Translations under genes and position numbers: made by a program
Assembly (NCBI GenBank): GCA_015680685.1
Contig: MNCI01036718.1
Location: 611,201-643,038, forward strand
Direction: 5' to 3'
Source: Gnetum montanum
Lineage: Eukaryota; Streptophyta; Gnetopsida; Gnetales; Gnetaceae
Length of the DNA: 31,838 nucleotides
Part shown: in pieces, positions 1 through 10,037 of the stretch
Layout of the letters: every line of letters starts with the position of its first letter
Numbering within the stretch: the stretch's first letter is position 1
The notes under the pieces: model-generated
Databases searched by the model: none
What the model was told of the DNA's origin: nothing
The model's input: the letters and a program-made list of their open reading frames with translations, nothing else

Positions 1-214
1 TAGCAAGAAAACACTAAGAATTAGTAAGTTACAAAAATAAAAAGCCTAAAATGAAATATTTATTTTAATTATAAAAAGTTCAAAATAAAGAATAAATTAA
101 AAAATATAGAATAAAATCATAATTTATGGAAATAAATCTAATAGTTTCTAGGTTTTTAAAAGACATTTTAGAGTAATAATGTTTTTTGTTGTTGTTGTTT
201 GAGGGGAGGTGTGT

Positions 215-325
215 GGGATGTAGGCACACCTTAAGATATATAGTCCAATTAGAACTTTATAACTCAACATTGCCCACTAAAATTAAACCCATGACTTGGA
301 GCTTTTAAATCAAGAGAAAGAATAT
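215..325 (-). repeat. SINE-like repeat, copy 1 (degraded)
   Basis: Read on the minus strand, this block aligns with 2660-2760: a CTTGATTT segment, a CAAGTCATGGGTTTAATTTTAG segment resembling a degraded pol III B box, TTATAAAGTT, and a GGTGTGCCTACATC-like tail. The A-box half seen in the 2632 copy is not recognisable here. It is the same family in opposite orientation, so these are dispersed repeats. Assignment as a tRNA-derived SINE is inferred from the better copy. Confidence 0.5.
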
Positions 326-345
326 TTATTGAATGAGTTTAAGAT

Positions 346-1312
346 TTTTATTTAATTTTAATAGTCATCTTTTTAATTTGATTCTTTATTCATTTTACTT
401 GTACTACGAATTACATACGACTTTGGTACAAAGTGAATTCCCAAAAGAGTCTTCCTCTTTTGTTATTGGCCCAATTGTAATGATGAAATCTTGAATAAGC
501 ATCCCTAAATCCGTTGAGTCTTTCCTTTCTTATTATTTCTATCTGCTCCATTAGATGCTACTTGTGCATATTTTTTTACCCTTTCTATCTAGTTTGTCAT
601 ATGCTACATGTATATTTGATGCTCTATTTTTATCAATAAAATTTTTTTCTAGGGTTTGACACCCAAAAGATAATACATTATTTAAAATAAAATATTTATA
701 AAAAGGTTTTGTGAATAAATCCCATAAAAGAATCTATGATTATAAAAATTACACATAAGACATATCAAAATCTATAAACCAAGGTTATAAGACCAAGAAA
801 AACTTCTAAAAGAAGGTAAACTATCTTCTTCAAGGACGGAATTGTTTAGACCTCACAATCTACCAACTTTAATGATGTTAACAAGATGTCCATCATTAAT
901 ATAAATGTGATAACCATCTTCGAAATGATATTGACCAAATATAAAGAAATTAAGGCTGAATTGCTCTCTCTCATCATAGACTCCTAAGGTGTTTAGGTTG
1001 AAGCCATGATTTAAGGACGAATGAAAGGAATTTGAAAAAGATATTTATGCTTGAGGCACACAACATGAGTGGAGATTAATAATCCATGGTTACTATCATT
1101 TAAGACTAATCGTGGTTATGATGGTTTATGGATGGAAGAACATAAAAATGTCCTTAGTACATATTTAATGTAACGCTGCCAGAGCATGCATATTTCATGG
1201 CCATCATCTATCATACTTATGTATCCTCGGGTCCCACACTTGTCCGTTGGCAGGTAGGGGTAGGAACTAGAAACACATATATAAATAATGTAAAAAACTA
1301 ATTTGGTCACAA
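346..1312. other. AT-rich intergenic stretch, nothing recognised
   Basis: No convincing coding frame, RNA gene or repeat structure was seen. Open frames here are short and have no protein-like composition. The sequence looks like old decayed intergenic DNA. Confidence 0.5.
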
Positions 1313-1372
1313 CCAAGGTGAGTAGTCGAGTGGTATAGAGTTTGAACAATAAAATAGAGGTTGCAAGTTTAA
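1313..1372 (+). repeat. tRNA-like A-box remnant, possible SINE
   Basis: TAGTCGAGTGG at 1323-1333 matches the pol III A-box consensus at 10 of 11 positions. About 30 bases on, AAGTTTAAGTTTT could be a badly decayed B box. No tRNA cloverleaf can be drawn, so a SINE head is more likely than a tRNA gene. Weak call. Confidence 0.25.
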
Positions 1373-1380
1373 GTTTTTAA

Positions 1381-2230
1381 CCTTCAAAGATAAGTTATAT
1401 TTTTTTTCTACAACTTTTTTCATGGTGCATGCATGTTTCATGTCATAGGCATGTGTATGGGCATAAGCATCCACATACACTAGCATTAGAAATAAAGACA
1501 TACTAAGCAAGTTTGTATGCTCTTCCTAGACAAATGCCTCTTCTTAGCATCATAGGATTCCATCCAACACATGGGTCCAAATATGATTAGTGGGGCCATC
1601 ATTATTTTTCAAATATTAATGATCTATTATTGTTGTGGTTTATGATTAATGTATTATCATTGTGGTTTATGAACATCCTTCTTAAGACTCATATGCCAAT
1701 AATAATGTGCCTAATGTTTTTAGAATATCTAAAAATCAATCAAATCAAAGTCTCTTACTATAAATAGTTCTATTACTTAGTATTAATGTTTTAATAAGAT
1801 GGTAAAATTAATAAATATATAAGATATAGGATTGAAGGAATTTTTTGCTATTTTATGTGGTGCTAAATATTGGGTAGTACAAAAGAGACATAAACAACAA
1901 ATCAATGTAAAGATGGATGTTGAATGTTACCAAAAGAGATAAACAACATAATAGATATATTAGGGAAAGACTTTGAGTGGAAAATGATGTTTTAAATAGT
2001 TTAAGTATGTGCTAAAAATATTAAATAAAAAGTCTCTAAAACAAGGTTCCTACATAACTATTTCAATAGAGCCATGAAAGAAAAAAAAAGAGATGGAAAA
2101 AATCTATTAGAGATTATCTAAATAAATTGCTGATAAACAAACATATAGCTCTTTATAAAGGTGAATGTGAAAAATAACTCAAGTAGTTAACTCTATTTTG
2201 TTAAGACAATATTATAATAATGATGATTTA
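1381..2230. other. AT-rich intergenic stretch, nothing recognised
   Basis: No gene-like frame was seen. The only structure is a short imperfect direct repeat near 1625-1675, two units of about 27 bp ending in GTGGTTTATGA. Confidence 0.5.
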
Positions 2231-2239
2231 GGGGGTATT

Positions 2240-2335
2240 GGAACCTGAAATAATTGAAACATAGGTACATCCCAAGATTTATAAAAGATTATAACTCATT
2301 ACTATCTAGTAGAATCAAACTTATGACTTAGGATT
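2240..2335 (-). repeat. SINE-like repeat, copy 2 (degraded)
   Basis: The minus strand reads CTAAGTCATAAGTTTGATTCTA, then TTATAATC, GGGATGTACC and CAATTATTTCA. This is the same order of blocks as the plus-strand copy at 2632-2775, including the CAATTATTTCA tail. A further scrap of the family may lie at 2550-2605 on the minus strand (GTTTAATTTTAATGG). Confidence 0.5.
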
Positions 2336-2631
2336 ACTAGGCCATGACTCGTAGCTACTATCAGGCTATGGTGACTTCTTATTTAGCTACTACCAAGTAG
2401 TGATTTAGATACCAGAACTCCTTAAAATATTTTTCTACAAGATCAACTCATAACTTAACGAAAAATCCTATGCAACTACCTACACATTGTTTTCTCATAC
2501 TTTAGTTATTACATGTTTCCTAATTTTCATTTTTTTTCTTTTAAGCTTAACTTAACTATATAAATCAAAAATGTCCATTAAAATTAAACCTATAATTGTG
2601 AATCTTTCACATTAAAATTCTTGCTACTAAC

Positions 2632-2775
2632 AATGAGATGTTAGCATAGTGGTGAAACTCTTGATTTGGAAGCTTCAAGTCATGGTTTGGTTCTGGTAAG
2701 TAATGCTAAGTTATAAAGTTATAATTAGACTATTTATGTTGGGATGCATCCACATTACAATTATTTCATGATTCT
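2632..2775 (+). repeat. tRNA-derived SINE, best copy
   Basis: TAGCATAGTGG at 2642-2652 fits the pol III A-box consensus exactly. About 35 bases later, TGGTTTGGTTCTG is a degraded B box. The spacing and the CTTTGATTTGGAAGC-like middle recall a plant tRNA-derived SINE head. The body continues TTATAAAGTTATAATTAGAC and ends in GGATGCATCCAC and CAATTATTTCATG, shared with the copies at 215-325 and 2240-2335. Three copies within 2.6 kb support a real family. The 3' end is approximate and no target duplication was identified. Confidence 0.55.
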
Positions 2776-2824
2776 TATAACTAGGTTAACATCTTGTTAC
2801 CTTAAATACAATTAGGGGTAATAA

Positions 2825-3741
2825 TGATCAACTGGGTATTCCAACACTCCACCATACAAGTTATGAGGGCACACATATGACCAGATCATAATCTATGAAT
2901 GGACAATGTGAATTTGCTAGTGGTTGATATTTGGTTCACAATTGTTGTTTTCTCACTTTGAGTTAGTAAAGTGTGAGTTGTATGGTTTAACTCTTAGTGA
3001 GGCATATGATATTATGATGTTGTGGGCTCAAATTAATCCTAAGTGCTTCTATAATGAAGATAATGAAAATAAAGTCTAAGTCTAAGTGACAACTAAAATG
3101 TAATTCTATTCTGTCCTATGGAGATAAGCATCCAATCCTAGTTTTCCATAAACATCCTAGGCTCATGTAACTATTACTGGGATTACCAAGTAAGTTCACT
3201 ACTGAGCAAATCAAGTGAAATCACTATTAAGTTACTGGACAATTACACTTAATGCTTGAAACTAGTTGTACCCATTCCACCTTACTAATGAATGTGAGAA
3301 AAGTAAAGTACTTAAGAAATGTAAAGAACTAAACTAAATTAAAAACATTAAAGGAATGAAAATTAAACTAATTAAAAAATGACTAAGTAGAAAATAAAAA
3401 AAACTAAGTGTAATGCTACAATGGTGAAAAAAAATCTCGATCTATATTTTCAGCTATGAATTGTGTCCAAGTACAATCTACTCAAACAAAGATTCCATAT
3501 AACTATTTGACACAACACTACAGGCATTCACTCTATCACTAAGTCTAAGTCACAAAAACAAACTACAAAAATTTCACTAAGGGTGAAATGAAAATTGTTC
3601 CATTGAGGCAACTAAGGATTGATATTTATAGTGATTACCATGGTCCTCTACATCACATCAACAATGATATATGTAGAGCTGCGATGTTGTAGATGTGATA
3701 TCGTAGTATGATATGGTGGCTTATAAAAATAGGTTTTATCA
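2825..3741 (-). repeat. LTR of copy A (degraded)
   Basis: It begins TGATCAACTGGG and ends TTTTATCA, and aligns along its length with the LTRs at 14365, 20127 and 25169 (the CCATAC block near the start, GATTACCAAGT, the TTGTGTCCAAGTAC block, the GATATCGTAG remnants). Only a weakened TATA (ATTTATAG near 3622) and decayed palindromes survive. A hairpin pair CTAGTTT (3138-3144) and AAACTAG (3259-3265) is retained although its sequence differs from the other copies. Confidence 0.75.
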
Positions 3742-3968
3742 TACGTCCATGAATGACTAGAAACTCATCCTTAAGTTAAAAAGAATAAAGATAGAGTTCC
3801 TTTCAAAATTTTAAGATGTATTTAGAATTTGACATGATTACATATATACAAGACTAATTTAACTCTGAATGTTGCATTATGGTTCAAGTGGTACTTTACA
3901 AAATCATCATAAATTGGATGATGGACACAAATGACAAAAAAATAATAATAATAAATCTCAATGTAGCC

Positions 3969-6685
3969 TTATGTTCCTACTGGTAGTGGCTCCTCCATTA
4001 GCTTCTTTCCTTTATCATTGAGCTTCTAAAATTGATAGCAATTGAGTAGCACCCAAAGCTTCTCTTCCTCTAATCATGGATCTTGTACCTTCTAGGTGAG
4101 TTCAGTGATGTTGGCTAAATTTAGTACCTCCCATGGGCATGGTAGCTATGGAAACATTTTGTTTGCTTTCACGTGCTAAACTACAAACTTCCTTCTTTCC
4201 TCTTCTAATGCTCTAGCCACTTGTCTCAATTCTTGAAAATCTATCATTCATCAGGTTAGGTTTGCTACTACATTTTGATCCTGGTAGCTTTCCTTGACCA
4301 CATCAATCTCAAAGTTTGTAATGTGCATTTACTACTGTGTGTCCTTTCTATCTACAAACTTTTTCTCATACAGCACATAAGTTGTGTCCACTTGCTACTC
4401 CAATTTATTTCTAGGTCTTCCTACTATAAGCATGGCTAGATTAGCATACCAAAGGTTTGCTAACCCCATGCATTCCTTAAGGTTCTCTATTTGTAGGTCT
4501 TTTTTTGTTACTTCAGCTTGGTGAATGTCAACAAGAAAATCCAAGATTTTCTACCAATCAAGTGTCAACATTGCGATTAAGTTTATATTAGCTTTGCCAA
4601 TCTAGAATTCATTCTCATTAATTTTTTTGTACATTTCCACCTGATCCCTAAAGTGTTCCTTAACTTGTTCATGCTTCTTGGCCTCATTTTACCATGTTCT
4701 AGTTTCAATTGCTAAGTTGTGATGGATAGCATAGAATTCTTCCATTAATAGGGTTCTTTTCTCTCTAGCCAATTTTCACATATCTTGGTTGACCCTTATA
4801 AATTGTTCACTAAGCTAATGAATGCTTTCTTTGAGAACATTCTTTTTTTCTCTATGTCCATCAACCTTATATTTTTTATAGTAATTTTCTTGTTTTTTTC
4901 TTCAAGGATAGTTAGTGCTTTGTCATGTGCATGTATTTGAGCTTTAGTCACTAAGGTATTTCACATTGCCTTCTCTTTCTCCATCTCTACTTGAATTTTT
5001 CTGGTTATGAGTTGAATGACTTGTTTAGTTCTAAATTTGTCCAACTAGTCTAGTGCTATGTACTGTGTAGGAAGTCTTCTTTCTACTTTTAAGACTACTA
5101 ATTCAACTTGCAACCTCTACACTTCATTCCCTACATGCTTGACTCTTGTTTCTACCATTACTAGTTTTTCCTTTGTTGAGATCAAATTTGATAGAATACA
5201 GTGATTTCTTTGGCAATATCAAAATATTTTGCATTACCTGGCCTATCTACAATAGTCAATCTAAGATGTGTTCATGTTCTACTAGGGACATGGATGTGTT
5301 GACTAATATTTCAACATCTCTAGTTCTAGTAATATCCACTGGTGGCACAATGGGAATATTAAATGATTCCTTTATCTGATTTGTAATCACCTCTACTACT
5401 CCTACTACATCTAGGTGCTACATCACCACAACTATGGCTCCTTCTCTTATTTCTAGCATGACCTCAAAAGATGTAGCATTCCTAGAAATTTGTTTTATCA
5501 ATACAGCAGGTCTTAAAGAACTATCTCTTACTCTATACATGATGAATCCTTCTCAATTTCCACAACTTATAGTTTCTAAAATTTGTTCAAGATGGCTTAT
5601 GGAAGGTTGGTAGTCCTTTTGTGTTGGTGGAGCACTTGATTTAGGTTTATCATTAGTTGGCATTAACCCATTGGGTCCTACTTGCTCTTTCCCTATTGCT
5701 GGAATGTTGCCTATTGGTGTTGATCCTGCTGCTCCCTTAGTGCCTACTAGCTTTTATATCTGATCTTTCTTTGAAGGCACTAGCTTATATATTTCATTAT
5801 AGGATGCATTATGGGTCTTGCATAGAACATCATTTGTATAACCCAAAATCCCAGCTTGCTTTAAAAACCTTTTAATGAGGTAAGGGAATAGTAAACTTAG
5901 CTTCACTTCCCTCTTCTCTTCAAATCTTCTTTCAATTTATAAGAATAACAAATAAGCCAAATTTGCAATGAACTTATCCATAAGGATAACACTTCTTCTT
6001 ATAGCATAGGTGGAAATTTTGTTTATATTTTGGTAGGAAAAATATGGTAAGTCTCAATCTTGAAATATATTTTCTCTTTGATAGATAATTCATTGTATTC
6101 TTTATCTACCTTGCCATATACCATTTGTAGCCATAATTTCTTTGCTTCTATGTTGGACCCTATAGATATCTATGTAATGTTGGCTCTAACATTAGAAATG
6201 TTAACTATCTTGGCAATTACCTTAACTAAATAAGGCACAAAGACTTCTTCAATCTTTACTATGGCATTGTCCTGCTTATTTTTCTAGAATTGGTACACTT
6301 ATCCTAGTTACCATTCTCTGCTGCATGATAGAGTTGGCCATACAAATTAGGCTTGTAGTTACATTTGAATATTCTCAGGTGCAAACTCCATGAATGATCT
6401 AAAATTTAATTTCACAATCATTGTGGATATGATTGACTTTTCTTGGATGTCTTAGAGACAATCTACCAAAAGCATGAGGTGTTGTCCTTGCTATAGAGCT
6501 AGTGCTACTTCACCCTAAGCCTATGTAGAGTGTTTAGTCATAGGTGTTTGCTAATGGATCCTGAAGGATTGGGTTTCCTTCTTAGCTTGAGGTGTTTGTT
6601 TTGCATCTTATTCTATATCTCTACCACTTCGTCTTTTTCTTCCTTGTTATGAGGGTCCTTTCACCGTGGATTTCTTGGAAGCCAT
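3969..6685 (-). pseudogene. Extra ORF of copy A, about 900 codons, decayed
   Basis: Function unknown. An ATG at 6685 opens a frame starting MASKKSTVKGP. It continues with many stops and at least one frameshift to a C-terminus ending in DKGKKLMEEPLPVGT and a TAA at 3969-3971. Copy B has a colinear, shorter version (15412-16179): both begin Met-Ala, share a V-x-L-x-F...EF segment near residue 100, and end DKGKxxMEEPxP. The middle (roughly 5750-5950) reads as a well-preserved globular stretch (LLFPYLIKRFLKQAGILGYT), followed by a P/T-rich linker and a long K/E/Q-rich, coiled-coil-like region. It lies between the expected end of pol and the 3' LTR, in sense orientation, where Athila elements often carry an extra ORF sometimes called env-like. 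No signal peptide or transmembrane segment was seen, so I do not call it an envelope gene. Confidence 0.6.
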
Positions 6686-8138
6686 CCACAATCATCAAGA
6701 ATTCATTTGAGATAACCCAAAGGTATCAAATAAGTTCTTAATGATTCATAGCCCTTTCTTAGACTCTTGGTTTTGATTTAATTTTTATCCTTATTATCAT
6801 TCATAGCTTCATTATTATTATAGAGTTAGAAAAAATTCAAAAAGAAACCCTTATTTTTTGTACTTTTTAATTGTTAGGACTTCTCACAGTTATCATTTCC
6901 TCATTTACTATGTAATTGGATGGGTGGCTAGGAGAATTAGTTAGGTTTATTAGCTTTCATTTAATTAATTAATTAAAATATGCTCATTTCTCCTATTTTT
7001 ACCTTTAATATACTCTTCTGGAGTTGAAGAAATTTAATCCAATTTGACTTATTTACACATAGATCTCTCCTCCATGACTGAGCTGATCACTCCATGACCA
7101 AAAATATTTAAAAATAATGCAATTCAATGCTATGGTGAAAGAGTTATTATGTTAGGAATTTTGGCTGCTAGAGGGTTAGAAAAATAACATGAACTCCCCT
7201 TGCTATAAATAAGAATAATAAAAAATTTTCTACCTCTCACATGTATATATAGATAGTTTATATTAGATACATTGTAGACACAACATCATAGCTACAATGT
7301 CATCATTGAAAAATTTTGATTTTTGAGCAATTTTTGTTAAAACATTGGATTAGATGGATAGTTTGGAAGATGTAGAGGTGTTCTAAGGGATCTTTGATTA
7401 TAGATTATACTCAAAATATGAAACTTTGACAGTGAAAATTTGTGAAAGAAGGAATATTTGGCAAACAAAGTCAATGAGATGTATAAGATATGGTAGTAGG
7501 GATTACCAAAATAATGATCAGTTGTGAGAATATACAAAAGTAAAAATTAATGGTTTAAGTATCTTAGAGGTATAAGATGATGTGAAATTGATCATCAATT
7601 ATGAAGCACTAGAGTTATACAAGTGGATCTTTCCCAAAGCAAGCTTCAACCCTTAGTTCCCTTATATAACCATGCCTACAAGTGTCCATAGGCACTCAAG
7701 GAGTTGAATGTAAAACATACTTGTCTTGCAAAACACACATGTTAGTATCGCCTAAATGAGAAAACAACACTATATTATACAAAACTATTGAATTATGATT
7801 ATATATAATAATGAGATGGAATGCGAGTAGAAAGGATTGTAGAAATTGGAACGTGAGGTGTCATACCATAATCATAATGAATTCTTATGTGTGATATATG
7901 GTTAAAGTAATCATTATCCCTTCTATCTAAGATCTAAACCAAGTTCATACTACTTACTAGTGACATTGCATTACATAATAACCACAAGACTACCACTACT
8001 ACAAGAAGTATTAGTGCTTGGCAATGAAGTTCAAGGAAGTAGTTTATTACTAGCACACTTTTATTTTTAAAATTTTCAAGAAGCCACCTACCTTCAAGTT
8101 GCTAGAAATCATTTGGGATTGGACCGCCAACATTGTTT
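6686..8138 (-). other. 3' noncoding region of copy A upstream of the extra ORF
   Basis: It holds, in element order, blocks shared with copy B at 16500-17600: the 'CCAAAG' block near 7635, a TATATATA-like run near 7243-7255 with a decayed palindromic stretch beside it, and a purine-rich GTCATGGAGGAGAGAT motif at 7062-7078. No coding frame is convincing; short frames at 7337-7537 lack protein-like character. Confidence 0.55.
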
Positions 8139-8139
8139 N
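8139..8139. other. Single ambiguous base (N)
   Basis: The only N in the window lies exactly where homology of copy A to copy B ends and beside a 28-bp direct repeat (8140-8167 and 8186-8213, two mismatches, period 46). It may mark a consensus ambiguity or an assembly join. Confidence 0.9.
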
Positions 8140-9355
8140 ACTTTGGGAATCACAGAATTGAAGGTGTGGGCCTCCTAATCACATGACTTTGGGAATCATA
8201 GGATTGAAGGTGTTCTTCAAACAAAGTTTAGGTGATTCCTAATATCTAGCAACACCAAGGCCCAAATGCCTCCAAATAGACTCAATAGTTATAAAATGAA
8301 CTAATCATGAGTATGTGTTTGCTATTGCGAACGTTGAAATAGTTGGGTTGTGTATAAAACTATAATTAGCTATCATAAAAGAGATTTAGCTAACTTTGTT
8401 AAATACTATGAGTTGTTGGAGATTGTTATTTTGTTTAATCACTTAATCTATACAATCCTTATAGTATATTACTTATAACAAATCAAATTTTGCAAAAATG
8501 TTTAAGCACAATTCTACCAATCTACTCCTAATTTCCTCCTAGAGAGAAAGTTCCATAAGAAAACTAGAACTAGAGTGAGATTCAATGGACTTAGAAAGAG
8601 AAATAAAAGAAGGTATATTTGTGTGAAATCTCAAATATTTAAGCAAAGATAAATTGACACAAGAAAACACTTTGCAATAAAGCTATTTGAATTCAATTTA
8701 GCTATGAATTTTCCAAATCCTTTGAGCTCAACAAGCATTTTCAAAAAGACAATATTATTATACTAACAAAAATTGTTACATAAAAGACAAAGTACAAGTC
8801 TATATTTTAACTAGTTAATAGTTATCAAAGATTGCATTCAAAAAAGCCTTTAAAAATTTGATAATTTCAGGATTGAAATACCAAGGCAATACACTTTAAA
8901 ACAATGGAGCTATTTCAATCATCTCATAATACCAAAGATTTTCCTAGATTCTCTATGCTCAAAATAGACAATTTCATTAAGACATTACTATTACATAGCT
9001 CTTGAGGCTTTTTAACAACATAAGCTTTTCTATAGCTAATCTTAATAGGAGTCTAATATTGTGCAAAAACATAGCTATAAAAGCAACCTAGAGAAAAATG
9101 AAAAATTAAATGCTAGGCATGACACTATCTAAACCATTAGCTATGTAACTAAAACAAAATGGGAAGAAATGGACTCACAAGATTAAAACAAAGTAGTGGA
9201 ATTGATGTCTTTAGCAAGCCACCTTACAAATAATCTTCAATTGTCTTTTTTCCCAAAATCTTTCCTTGAAATCTTCTCTCCAGAATTCTACCTTTGAAGG
9301 TCCTTTTATATTGACCTTAGGGTAGCTACAATAATCATCAGAAGTTAAGGGTATG
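8140..9355. other. Unassigned AT-rich flank of the chromovirus
   Basis: Apart from the 46-bp-period direct repeat at its left end, no coding frame, RNA gene or known element was recognised. This was the host sequence into which the chromovirus at 9361 inserted; it resumes after 24866. Confidence 0.5.
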
Positions 9356-9360
9356 ACAAA

Positions 9361-9872
9361 TGTAATGTCCTATCCCTTGTTATGGGTTGAAATGTATTGT
9401 AAAATGTAATTAACCTTCAAATGAAGGAATGCCTTATTGTGAGGAGTTATGATTATTCATGTGTCCCTTGCGAATGGTTTGACCTATGCCATTTAAGGCT
9501 AAGTTTAGAGGTCATTTCAAGCATGGAGTTAGCCTAGATTGACAAGTGATGAGAGGCAAATGAAGCAGGACAATAAGGGACTAATCACCCCTTTAGCTAG
9601 ATAGCCTAACTGTGGTGGAAGTTCCCTATTTCCTCTAAGGCCTAAGCAACATGGGAAAATAACCTAGAGGGTGTAACAGTAAACCACTCTTATTAATAAA
9701 ATTTTATTTCTATTTTCTTTCCTATTTCATGTTCCAATTATTTATTTATCATTTATTCATTATTCAATGTATTTTATGATATTTCTATTATATTTCTTAC
9801 AAATGCGATGAAAGCGGTGAATTAAGCTATGATCGATCATGTTTTTACAATATCTAGGAATGGGATGTCACA
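9361..9872 (+). repeat. Chromovirus 5' LTR
   Basis: It is 512 bp and begins TGTAATGTCC and ends GGGATGTCACA. It aligns with 24359-24861 throughout, with many substitutions, mostly transitions. A conserved AATAAA at 9695-9700 is the likely polyadenylation signal. Confidence 0.92.
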
Positions 9873-9874
9873 TT

Positions 9875-9885
9875 TCATATCAAAG
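9875..9885 (+). other. Primer binding site, initiator-Met tRNA type (decayed)
   Basis: TCATATCAAAG directly after the 5' LTR matches TGGTATCAGAG, the complement of the plant initiator tRNA-Met 3' end, at 8 of 11 positions. The three changes are G-to-A or equivalent decay changes. Confidence 0.7.
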
Positions 9886-10037
9886 AAAACTATAATTTAT
9901 GAGCCAAAGTGGAAGAAAATATTGTTTTATTATTATAGAAAATAGAAGTACATCCAAGAAAGAATACATATAAAGGAAGAAGTGGAACAAAAAATTAGGG
10001 AAGATGCAGAATAGGGAAAACAAGAAGCATAATAGTG

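Larger units (their letters stand above)
2825..8138 (-). mobile_element. Athila-like Ty3/gypsy element, copy A, 5'-truncated
   Basis: This is the 3' part of a minus-strand element: 3' LTR (2825-3741), a degraded polypurine tract next to it, an extra pseudogene (3969-6685) and a 3' noncoding region with blocks matching copies B and C, for example the 'GGATCTTTCCCAAAGCAAGCTT' block at 7623 against 17043 and 27024. Homology with copy B runs to about 8138, next to the single N at 8139, and then stops. Gag, pol and the 5' LTR are missing. It is the most decayed of the three copies. Assignment to the Athila clade is by similarity to copy C, which carries a recognisable pol. Confidence 0.75.

Noticed and set aside
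2642-2695. Functional tRNA gene
   Set aside because: A-box is good but acceptor stem and anticodon arm do not form and the B box is degraded; SINE head fits better.
5146-5379. 77-codon plus-strand frame
   Set aside because: It lies antisense within the decayed extra ORF of copy A.
3969-6685. Envelope gene in the Athila-like element
   Set aside because: Position fits, but no signal peptide or transmembrane segment was seen; sequence is K/E/Q-rich and coiled-coil-like.
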